The notes under the pieces are model-generated. The model worked only from the letters and a program-made list of their open reading frames with translations, did no database searches and had not been told where the DNA came from. A stretch of 10,274 nt of DNA from Eggerthella sp. CAG:368 (GTDB taxonomy: Bacteria; Actinomycetota; Coriobacteriia; Coriobacteriales; Eggerthellaceae), in NCBI GenBank assembly GCA_000434775.1, contig FR895490.1, forward strand, positions 136,450 to 146,723, in the 5' to 3' direction. Positions within the stretch are counted from its first letter, which is position 1. Each line of letters opens with the position of its first letter. This document shows positions 1 to 6,499 of this stretch, in pieces. The position numbers were made by a program, and so were the translations under genes.

Positions 1-2172
1 GCCGCTGAGGCTCGCGATAAACTTAATGCTTCTTTGCAAGTACGAGAAGAAGCCCGACGAAAGCTTGATGAAGCGCGTGATGAACTCACGAAGGTTAGTG
101 CGGAACGTTCTGCTCTTGAGGAGCTTGAACGAGCGAGTGCGGAACTTAATCCTGTTCGCCAGTGGCTTGATGACAAAGATCATGGTTTCGATACCGCTTT
201 TGTACCGCTTGTTCAGGCAGTTACTGTTCCACGTGAACTTGAGTCTTTGGTAGAGGCTCTGCTTGGGGATGCTCTCCAAACACTTATTTTTTCCGATGAC
301 GAGCGCATGATCGAGGCTATTAGGGCCGTTTTGGCAGATGATTGTTCGGGTGGCGCACGTTTTGTGCATACTTCGCTTCCTGAGCAAAAGAACCTTTTGC
401 CTCATGAGCGTTGGTTGCTCGAAGAACTCACCGTAAAAGATTCTTTCGAAAATGCCGTAGGTGCATTACTCGGTGATGTTTATATTGCACGAAATCTTAC
501 CGAGGCACTTGAGCTTCATGATAAAACGTGCGAACAGGTACGTTTTGTAAGCCTTGATGGTTGTGTCGTGGGATATGAGGGGAGTATCTCTTTGCTTCCT
601 CTTGCAGAGAAGGAGAGCGAAGAAGGTGCTCTTTCGCGAAGGCGTACCTATGAGGAGCTTTGCAAAAAAGAGGTAACGTGCGAGCGTTCTTTTAACGAGC
701 TTCAGGAGGAGCTTTCCCAGATTGAGGAAAATCTAAGAGAATACCAAAGCACTTCTTTGAAGTTTTCTGAAAAGGTTGCCCAGCTCAAAGGCCAGAGCGA
801 ATCAGCGCAAAAAAATGCCGAACGCGCTCATCAAGCATCTGTTGCGGCGAAGGAAGAATACGAGCGCCTTCAATCAGAACAAAAAGAAAACGAGGCGTTT
901 CTTTCAAAGAGTCAGCCTGATTCCGATGATTTAGAGGAAAGCTTTGTTAAGGTAGTTGCTCAATTAGAGCAAAACAAAGAGCAAATTGCTCAGTTTCAAA
1001 AAACGCTCTCACCGCTTCAGAAGAGCATCATTTCCGCTTCTGAAGAATTGTCTGATTTGCGTTTGTCATCTGCCCGTTTAAGCGAGCGCTCTGCTTATTC
1101 TGAGCGCATGGTGCAAACGCGCAAGCAAGAAATTGCCACCTCGGGTAAAACTCATGATGAAGCCTGGAAGAGAAAGGCTCTTGCCGAGGGGGTTATTGCA
1201 CGCATTGATCCTTTGATGGAAACCTTAAACTCTCTAACTGATGGGCTTTCAACGCTTGAAGCAAAACTTGAAATGAAATCCCTCGATGCGCAATCTAAGT
1301 CTCAGGGCTTACATGTTGAAATTGCGCAAGCAACCAAGAATGTTCGCGATACTCACGATTTATTTGATGCGGCATCGGCACAAATTGGCGAGGTTCGTGT
1401 TGAGAAAGGGCGTCTTGAAGTTCAGGTTGAAGCAGCTATTAAGGTTATTACCGATGACTGTGCTACTTCTATCGAAACAGCTCTTACGCTCGAACCCCTT
1501 ACGGAGCGAGACCATGCTTTGGCTCAGCTGCAAAGCTTGGAAAGACGCATTAAAAACTTAGGCGCCATTAATCCTGATGCGGCAGAAGAATACGAAGAAG
1601 TAAAAAAGCGTTATGACTTTTTGGCGGGGCAGCTCCAAGACATGAAGAGCGCCCGTGCCGCACTTTCGCGTATTGTTTCAGTAATTGATGAGCGCATGCG
1701 TGACGATTTTATCGACACTTTTAATCGGGTAAATGATAATTTTGCAGAAATATTTTCTACGCTTTTCCCTGGTGGTCAGGCACATCTTTCTTTGGTTGAT
1801 CCCGACGATCTTGAAAATACCGGCGTGGATGTAAATGCTCAACCTGTAGGCAAGCGTGTTAAGAAAATGTCACTGCTTTCTGGTGGCGAAAAATCTATGA
1901 CGGCTATGGCGCTTCTGTTTGCGGTGTATCGTATTCGGCAGACGCCCTTCTATATCTTGGACGAGGTTGAAGCGGCGCTTGATGATTCGAATCTTCGTAG
2001 ACTTATGGCCTACCTTGAAGCAATTCGTCACAATACCCAATTCATCATGATTACTCACCAGCGTCGTACAATGGAATCAGCTGATATCCTTTATGGTGTA
2101 TCTATGCAAGCCGATGGTGTAACAAAAGTATTCAGCCAAAAGCTTGAACAGGCAATTTCAAAGGGGGCTTAA
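1..2172 (+). CDS. smc: Chromosome segregation protein SMC, C-terminal 723 residues (5' end outside window)
   Basis: SMC is the ATPase core of bacterial condensin. It works with ScpA and ScpB to compact and separate chromosomes. The frame is open from base 1 with no start in view, so the N-terminal head with Walker A and the first coiled-coil arm are missing, roughly 450 residues judged from the family's usual length near 1,180. Counting codons from base 1, the hinge spans about residues 45-200. A Glu/Lys/Gln-rich coiled coil spans about 205-515 and leads into the conserved LGAINPDAAEEYEEV segment. The C-terminal head carries the ABC signature LSGGEKS (from residue 626), Walker B FYILDE (650-655) followed by a D-loop, and the switch segment ITHQRRTME. 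The stop codon shares its last A with the ftsY start (TAATG), which implies translational coupling. The end of the hinge lacks glycines that are normally conserved. Identity is secure; the gene is partial only because the window starts here. Confidence 0.97.
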   Translation, partial: AAEARDKLNASLQVREEARRKLDEARDELTKVSAERSALEELERASAELNPVRQWLDDKDHGFDTAFVPLVQAVTVPRELESLVEALLGDALQTLIFSDDERMIEAIRAVLADDCSGGARFVHTSLPEQKNLLPHERWLLEELTVKDSFENAVGALLGDVYIARNLTEALELHDKTCEQVRFVSLDGCVVGYEGSISLLPLAEKESEEGALSRRRTYEELCKKEVTCERSFNELQEELSQIEENLREYQSTSLKFSEKVAQLKGQSESAQKNAERAHQASVAAKEEYERLQSEQKENEAFLSKSQPDSDDLEESFVKVVAQLEQNKEQIAQFQKTLSPLQKSIISASEELSDLRLSSARLSERSAYSERMVQTRKQEIATSGKTHDEAWKRKALAEGVIARIDPLMETLNSLTDGLSTLEAKLEMKSLDAQSKSQGLHVEIAQATKNVRDTHDLFDAASAQIGEVRVEKGRLEVQVEAAIKVITDDCATSIETALTLEPLTERDHALAQLQSLERRIKNLGAINPDAAEEYEEVKKRYDFLAGQLQDMKSARAALSRIVSVIDERMRDDFIDTFNRVNDNFAEIFSTLFPGGQAHLSLVDPDDLENTGVDVNAQPVGKRVKKMSLLSGGEKSMTAMALLFAVYRIRQTPFYILDEVEAALDDSNLRRLMAYLEAIRHNTQFIMITHQRRTMESADILYGVSMQADGVTKVFSQKLEQAISKGA

Positions 2173-3092
2173 TGGGCTTTTTTGATCGCATAAACGAAGG
2201 ACTAAATCGCTCTCGAACAAAGTTTAAGGAGCAAATCAATCTTCTTCTTGATCGTGGACCTGATGTTGATGAAGAGTTCTGGGAAGATTTAGAAGAAGCG
2301 CTTATCTTAAGCGATATTGGCGCTTTGGCAGCTGATAGCATCATTGAAGAACTGCGTGATCAGGCTACCCGCAAAGCGCTTCCCGATGCTTATGCGGTTT
2401 TAGATATGCTCGCTGATCAAATTGCAAAGACCTTTACCGAGGCAGAAGAGGATATCTTCAATGGTGAGCCTTGCGTAATGCTTTTTGTAGGCATTAACGG
2501 AACAGGCAAAACAACCACGGTTGGTAAAATCGCCAAAGAGGCAACCGATGCGGGCCGCAAGGTTATTTTGGGCAGTGCTGACACCTTTCGAGCTGCTGCA
2601 ATTGAGCAGCTTGAGGTTTGGGCTAAACGTGCCAATGTAGAAATGGTTTCGCGTGAGCGTGGTGCTGATCCTGCAAGTGTTTGCTATGCAACACTTGAGC
2701 GTGCGGAAGAGTGCAGTGCTGATTTAGTTTTGGTTGATACCGCAGGGCGTCTTCATACTTCAGCAGACCTTATGCGTGAACTTGAAAAAGTGGTAAATGT
2801 TGTACGCAAGCGCTCCACGTTGCCGGTTTATACCATTTTGGTTATCGATGCCACCACGGGCCAAAACGGTCTTCAGCAGGCGAAAGAATTTAATAAGGCG
2901 CTCGATCTTGATGCTCTTATTGTTACTAAACTTGATGGCACCGCTAAAGGCGGAATTGCTTTGGCCATCAGTCATGAATTAGAGCTTCCTATTGTTAAAG
3001 TTGGCGTGGGCGAGGGGCTTGATGATCTTAAAGATTTCGACGCTCACGATTTTGCTGCTGCCTTTGCGGGCGATGTCGATGACCGCCAATAA
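2172..3092 (+). CDS. ftsY: Signal recognition particle receptor FtsY
   Basis: FtsY is the membrane-associated SRP receptor GTPase. It docks Ffh-ribosome-nascent chain complexes and passes them to SecYEG. The 306 residues are almost entirely NG domain: N-domain helices about 12-95, then the G domain. Visible motifs are the P-loop GINGTGKTTT (107-116), DTFRAAA (137-143), DTAGR (189-193), the guanine-specificity motif TKLDG (252-256) and the closing GVGEGLDDL (278-286). There is no long acidic A domain. The protein begins with MGFFDRINEGLNRSRTKF, a helix with hydrophobic and basic faces that could serve as the lipid-binding element. The ATG overlaps the smc stop by one base, with a G-rich ribosome-binding stretch (AAGGGGG, 2161-2167) inside the smc end. 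ffh lies 64 bases downstream, so receptor and particle GTPase are probably co-transcribed. All GTPase motifs are intact. Confidence 0.98.
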   Translation: MGFFDRINEGLNRSRTKFKEQINLLLDRGPDVDEEFWEDLEEALILSDIGALAADSIIEELRDQATRKALPDAYAVLDMLADQIAKTFTEAEEDIFNGEPCVMLFVGINGTGKTTTVGKIAKEATDAGRKVILGSADTFRAAAIEQLEVWAKRANVEMVSRERGADPASVCYATLERAEECSADLVLVDTAGRLHTSADLMRELEKVVNVVRKRSTLPVYTILVIDATTGQNGLQQAKEFNKALDLDALIVTKLDGTAKGGIALAISHELELPIVKVGVGEGLDDLKDFDAHDFAAAFAGDVDDRQ

Positions 3093-3156
3093 AGCGTCAA
3101 TATGTCAGTAACGCACAAGTACCAAGGTAAGACACGAAAGCTATTGAGGATATTTC

Positions 3157-4590
3157 ATGTTAGATAATCTTTCAGAAAAGTTGCAGTCCATTTTTTCGGG
3201 ATTGCGCAGCAAGGGTCGTTTGACTGAAGAAGATATCAATGTTGCTATGCGCGAGATTCGCCTGGCGCTTCTTGAGGCTGATGTTAACTTCAAAGTTGTT
3301 AAAGGCTTCATTAAAAATACTAAAGAGCGCTGTTTGACAGCTGAAGTAATGGATTCTTTAACTCCTGGCCAAAATGTAGTAAAGATTGTTTTGGATGAGC
3401 TTACTGAACTGCTCGGTAGAAGCGATTCCAAGCTCGTTCTTTCTTCGCGCATCCCTAACGTTATCATGCTTGTTGGCTTGCAGGGCTCTGGTAAAACAAC
3501 GGCCGCTGCCAAGCTGGCATATTTATTGAAGCAGCAAAACCATAATCCACTTTTGGTTGCCTGTGACGTTTACCGTCCTGCTGCGGCTGATCAGCTGCAA
3601 ACGCTCGGTGGTGAAATTGGTGTCCGGGTTTATCGTGGTGACGGAAAAGATCCTGTTCAAATTGCCAAAGAAGGCGTTCGTGATGCTATTGATTCTCTGC
3701 GCGATGTGGTAATTATCGACACCGCAGGTCGTTTGCATGTTGACGAAGACATGATGGCAGAAGCCGAGGCTATCAAAGAAGCAGTTCAGCCTGATCAAAT
3801 TCTTATGGTGGTTGACGCCATGACTGGTCAAGACGTTGTTAATGTTGCCGCTGCTTTCGCAGAGCGCGTCGATTTTGATGGCGTCATTATGTCTAAGATG
3901 GATGGCGACGCACGTGGTGGTGGTGCGCTTTCCATTCGTCAGGTTACCGGCAAGCCCATCAAGTTTATTTCCATGGGTGAAAAACCTGATTCTCTTGAAG
4001 AATTTCACCCTGATCGCATGGCAAAGCGCATTTTGGGAATGGGCGATGTAATTAGCCTCATTGAAACCGCTTCGCGTATTAAGGCAGAAGAAATTGAGCA
4101 AGAGGAAGCTGAGCGCATGATGCGTGCAAACCTCAATCTCAATGACTTCCTTATGATGAATAAGCAAATTCACAAAATTGGTGGAATTAAAAAGTTGGTG
4201 AGCGCTCTTCCTGGTGGAGACAAAGCACTCAAAGATGGCTCGGTTAATGAGCGTGCGCTTGACGAAATGGAAATAATCATCCATTCAATGACGAAGGAAG
4301 AACGGGAAAAACCAGAAGTTTTGAATGGCTCACGTAAGGCTCGTATTGCAGCGGGTGCAGGCGTTTCGGTTTTTCAGGTAAATCAGCTTCTGAAAAAGTT
4401 TAATGAAACCAAAAAAATGATGAAGCAGATGATGGCTAAGCAGGAAGCAATGACTGCGGGCAGGTCGGGGAAAAAGGGTAAGCGAAAAGGAAAACGAAAA
4501 AAACAGCGCATGGGTATTCCAGGTATGGGTGGAATGTCTATGTCTGATATGAAAAAGATGCAGGATGTTTTATCCGGTCTTGATGAATAA
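3157..4590 (+). CDS. ffh: Signal recognition particle protein Ffh (SRP54)
   Basis: Ffh binds 4.5S/SRP RNA and hydrophobic signal sequences as they leave the ribosome, then pairs with FtsY through twin GTPase domains. At 477 residues it is slightly longer than the common 440-460. The N domain covers about 1-95. The G domain has the P-loop GLQGSGKTT (107-115), DVYRPAA (137-143), DTAGR (188-192) and SKMDG (246-250), where Ser replaces the usual Thr of TKxD. The methionine-rich M domain (about 310-432) includes LNDFLMMNKQIHKIG (328-342) and the RNA-binding segment RIAAGAGVSVFQVNQLLKKF (396-415), which normally reads RIAxGSG. The C-terminus adds a strongly basic stretch, GKKGKRKGKRKKQR (438-451), then a Gly/Met-rich piece. 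The ATG is preceded by TGAGGA (3145-3150) at good spacing. No ylxM precedes it, unlike many Firmicutes. Confidence 0.98.
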   Translation: MLDNLSEKLQSIFSGLRSKGRLTEEDINVAMREIRLALLEADVNFKVVKGFIKNTKERCLTAEVMDSLTPGQNVVKIVLDELTELLGRSDSKLVLSSRIPNVIMLVGLQGSGKTTAAAKLAYLLKQQNHNPLLVACDVYRPAAADQLQTLGGEIGVRVYRGDGKDPVQIAKEGVRDAIDSLRDVVIIDTAGRLHVDEDMMAEAEAIKEAVQPDQILMVVDAMTGQDVVNVAAAFAERVDFDGVIMSKMDGDARGGGALSIRQVTGKPIKFISMGEKPDSLEEFHPDRMAKRILGMGDVISLIETASRIKAEEIEQEEAERMMRANLNLNDFLMMNKQIHKIGGIKKLVSALPGGDKALKDGSVNERALDEMEIIIHSMTKEEREKPEVLNGSRKARIAAGAGVSVFQVNQLLKKFNETKKMMKQMMAKQEAMTAGRSGKKGKRKGKRKKQRMGIPGMGGMSMSDMKKMQDVLSGLDE

Positions 4591-4600
4591 GATGCAAACA

Positions 4601-4637
4601 GGTAATATATCAAATTGCTGTTTTGCGGAATATTACC
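4601..4637. repeat. 8-bp perfect inverted repeat between ffh and rpsP (possible leader stem-loop or operator)
   Basis: GGTAATAT (4601-4608) is the exact reverse complement of ATATTACC (4630-4637), with 21 bases between the arms. Inside the loop, CAAA (4611-4614) can pair with TTTG (4622-4625), giving a two-tier hairpin. It starts 10 bases after the ffh stop and ends 14 bases before the rpsP ribosome-binding site. No T-run follows the 3' arm, so it does not look like a Rho-independent terminator. It could be an mRNA structure that sets rpsP expression, an RNA-processing site separating ffh from the ribosomal genes, or a protein operator. The structure is seen directly; its function is inference. 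Confidence 0.45.
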
Positions 4638-4666
4638 GCTTGAATTATTAGAAGGAGTTTATCTCA

Positions 4667-4912
4667 ATGGCAGTCAAGATTCGTCTCGCCCGTCACGGCG
4701 CTAAAAAGGCACCTTATTATCGTATTGTTGTAGCTGATTCTCGTGCACGTCGCGATGGTCGCTATATCGAGCAGGTTGGTTCTTATAATCCTTGTGTTTC
4801 CCCGGCTGCAGTTACCATCGATCTTGCAAAGGTTGATGAGTGGATCGGCAATGGCGCAAAGCCAACTGAAACTGTTGCTCGTCTTATTGAAGCAGAACGT
4901 AAGAACGCTTAA
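4667..4912 (+). CDS. rpsP: 30S ribosomal protein bS16
   Basis: bS16 is a small-subunit protein needed for 30S assembly, where it binds the 5' domain of 16S rRNA. The 81-residue length is typical. The N-terminus MAVKIRLARHGAKKAPYYRI is the family's hallmark, followed by VVADSRARRDGRYIEQVGSYNP (split by codons 21-42) and the WIGNGAKPTETVARL segment near the C-terminus. The AAGGAG at 4652-4657 with a 9-base spacer to the ATG is the strongest ribosome-binding site in this part of the cluster, consistent with high expression. The gene heads a tight group: khpA starts 2 bases after its stop. The 76-base leader between ffh and rpsP holds the inverted repeat at 4601-4637. Nothing unusual is seen in the protein. 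Confidence 0.98.
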   Translation: MAVKIRLARHGAKKAPYYRIVVADSRARRDGRYIEQVGSYNPCVSPAAVTIDLAKVDEWIGNGAKPTETVARLIEAERKNA

Positions 4913-4914
4913 CA

Positions 4915-5169
4915 ATGACTGAGACGTTCGAAGATATTGCGAATCTTGTTCGCAGTTTAGTTACGCCTCTTGTTGATAACCCAGACGAGGTTTCTATTGC
5001 TTCAGATGAAATGGAAGATGGTTCTCTTTTAATTGAGATTCGCGTCCATGAAGAAGATGCTGGCAAGGTAATTGGACGTCAGGGTCGTGTTATTAAAGCT
5101 ATTCGTACTCTTTGTCGTGCTGCGGGTTCTCGCAATGGTCAGCATGTTGAAGTTGAGCTTATCGACTAG
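4915..5169 (+). CDS. khpA: KH-domain RNA-binding protein KhpA
   Basis: This 84-residue protein is essentially a single KH domain. The RNA-gripping GxxG loop appears as GRQG (54-57) in the context VIGRQGRVIKAIRTL, after an acidic N-terminal part. In several bacteria KhpA dimerises or pairs with KhpB (EloR/Jag), binds many RNAs and influences cell elongation and division; that role is known for the family and is not shown by this sequence. The position between rpsP and rimM is the standard location and supports the call. The start lies 2 bases after the rpsP stop and has no clear Shine-Dalgarno sequence, so it is probably translated by ribosomes finishing rpsP. The older name for this family is YlqC or the UPF0109 protein. 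Confidence 0.93.
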   Translation: MTETFEDIANLVRSLVTPLVDNPDEVSIASDEMEDGSLLIEIRVHEEDAGKVIGRQGRVIKAIRTLCRAAGSRNGQHVEVELID

Positions 5170-5176
5170 CTAAACC

Positions 5177-5692
5177 ATGAGTGACTGGGTTAACATCGCC
5201 AGACTAACAAAGGCTAAGACTCTTGAGGGAGGCCTTTTCGTGCGCAGCACAGAAGGTCTTCCTTTTCTATTGAAGGAAGGAATGAACGTTGTTTTTGTTC
5301 CTCCTGTTTTAAAGGTTCCTCGCACGGGGTGTGTTGAGTCCGTTGAGGAAAAGGGCGACGGCGTTTATTTAGTCTTCTTTTCGTCGATTGATTCTATTGA
5401 TCTTTCTGAGCAACTTGTGGGGCATTATTGCTTGGTGAAAAAATCTGATTTGCCTGCCAACTACGATAAGAGTGCAGGGTTCGATCTTTTGGGTTTTGTG
5501 CTCAAAGACATGGATGGCACCTTGATAGGAACCGTTGTTTCTTTGGAAGAAAACCCCGCGCATCCGCTTTTGGTGGTTAATCGCGAAGACAGGGAAGTTC
5601 GTATTCCTCTTGTTGATGATTTCCTCGTTTCTCTAAACGAGGAAGAGCGCGTTATCGTTATGAATTTGCCCTCTGGTCTTTTGTCGCTCTAG
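5177..5692 (+). CDS. rimM: Ribosome maturation factor RimM (divergent N-terminus)
   Basis: RimM assists maturation of the 30S head by binding uS19 and helping 16S rRNA processing. The 171 residues fit the family, which has an N-terminal beta-barrel and a C-terminal PRC-type barrel. The C-terminal half is convincing: LLGFVLKDMDGTLIGTVVSL (104-123), ENPAHPLLVV, then REVRIPLVDDFL and a closing LPSGLLSL. The N-terminal half is poorly conserved: where most members have a G-x-x-x-x-x-HGxxGE motif, this one reads IARLTKAKTLEGGLFVRS (7-24), with no His-Gly and no GE. Placement directly before trmD, 10 bases away, strongly supports the identity. The start is forced by an in-frame TAA at 5171-5173. No good ribosome-binding site precedes it, so coupling to khpA (7 bases upstream) is likely. 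Confidence 0.87.
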   Translation: MSDWVNIARLTKAKTLEGGLFVRSTEGLPFLLKEGMNVVFVPPVLKVPRTGCVESVEEKGDGVYLVFFSSIDSIDLSEQLVGHYCLVKKSDLPANYDKSAGFDLLGFVLKDMDGTLIGTVVSLEENPAHPLLVVNREDREVRIPLVDDFLVSLNEEERVIVMNLPSGLLSL

Positions 5693-5702
5693 GAGAAACT
5701 TC

Positions 5703-6443
5703 ATGAAAATTGAAACGCTTTCGGTGTTTCCCCATTGCTATGATTCCGTTATGGGCGAATCTATGATGCGTATTGCCCAAGAAAAAGGGATCCTTGAATT
5801 TACGGCGCATGATTTGCGTGATTGGACCCACGACAAACATCGCACTACTGACGATGAACCGTACGGTGGCGGACAAGGTCTTGTTATGAAGTGCGAGCCT
5901 ATTTTTGAAGCAACTGATGAGTTGTTTTCCCAGGCTCTCGCAAAGCCCTATACCATCTTTCTCTCTCCGACAGGGGAGGTATTTAACGAAGCAATTGCGC
6001 TTGAGCTTTCCCAAAAAGAACATCTCTTTTTTATTTGCGGGCACTACGAAGGCATAGATGAACGCGCGTATTCCCTGGCAGATCGCGTTCTTTCAATTGG
6101 TGATTACGTTCTTACAAGTGGTGAACTTGCCTCTATGGTGATAATTGATGCGGTAGTTCGCCGTCTTGATGGTGTACTCGGAGACGAGGGAAGTTCGGTT
6201 GACGAGAGCTTCTACGATGGACTTTTGGAATACCCGCAATATACACGTCCTGCAGTGTATCGAGATATGGCCGTACCTGATGTTTTGCTTTCAGGGCATC
6301 ATGCAAACATTAATGCATGGCGTCGTGCGCAAAGCTTACTGCGTACGCAAAAACTTCGTCCTGATTTATTGCAGAGCGCTAACATTTCTCAAGAAGAAGT
6401 AGATTTTCTTAAAAGAAATGTCCCTCATGATGAGTCCCTCTAA
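5703..6443 (+). CDS. trmD: tRNA (guanine37-N1)-methyltransferase TrmD
   Basis: TrmD transfers a methyl group from S-adenosylmethionine to N1 of G37, next to the anticodon, in tRNAs reading CNN, GGG and related codons. This prevents +1 frameshifting. The 246 residues match the usual size. Motifs of the knotted SPOUT fold are present: DDEPYGGGQGLVMK (50-63), SPTGEVF (88-94), CGHYEGIDER (112-121), SIGDYVLTSGELA (131-143), DGLLEYPQYTRP (172-183) and GHHANINAWRR (198-208). By alignment from memory with the E. coli enzyme, Asp172 is the likely catalytic base. One cofactor-loop position normally Gly is Ser139. AGGAG at 5691-5695 overlaps the rimM stop and sits 7 bases before the ATG, which links translation of the two genes. 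The 3' neighbour is lepB; rplS, the usual partner, is absent. Confidence 0.98.
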   Translation: MKIETLSVFPHCYDSVMGESMMRIAQEKGILEFTAHDLRDWTHDKHRTTDDEPYGGGQGLVMKCEPIFEATDELFSQALAKPYTIFLSPTGEVFNEAIALELSQKEHLFFICGHYEGIDERAYSLADRVLSIGDYVLTSGELASMVIIDAVVRRLDGVLGDEGSSVDESFYDGLLEYPQYTRPAVYRDMAVPDVLLSGHHANINAWRRAQSLLRTQKLRPDLLQSANISQEEVDFLKRNVPHDESL

Positions 6444-6485
6444 CTTGGATTACAATAAAAACTTGTGAATTAAAGGGCAATCGAG

Positions 6486-6493
6486 AAAAGGAA
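6486..6493 (+). promoter_or_regulatory. Ribosome-binding site that favours the GTG start of lepB
   Basis: AAAAGGAA precedes two adjacent possible start codons, TTG at 6497 and GTG at 6500. Measured from the A at 6492, the spacer is 4 bases to TTG and 7 bases to GTG. The second is closer to the usual optimum, and GTG is the more common alternative start, so the GTG is preferred. The choice changes the protein by one residue only. Confidence 0.5.
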
Positions 6494-6499
6494 CAATTG

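Noticed and set aside
3094..3114. GCGT...ACGC weak inverted repeat after ftsY as a terminator
   Set aside because: Only 4 bp of stem with a long loop and no T-run.
3122..3132. TACCAAGGTA short palindrome upstream of ffh as an operator
   Set aside because: The half-sites are only 4 bp, which is expected by chance.
3523..4284. A 253-codon open frame on the - strand opposite ffh
   Set aside because: Its translation is rich in His, Asn, Cys and Phe with no recognisable motif, and it lies fully inside a strongly conserved gene. It is a by-product of ffh codon usage.
5658..6044. A 128-codon - strand frame opposite the rimM end and trmD
   Set aside because: It lies inside conserved coding sequence and shows no motif or ribosome-binding site of its own.
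6445..6473. Promoter for lepB in the trmD-lepB gap (TACAAT at 6451-6456)
   Set aside because: The -10-like hexamer is good, but nothing resembling a -35 lies 16-18 bases upstream and there is no extended -10.
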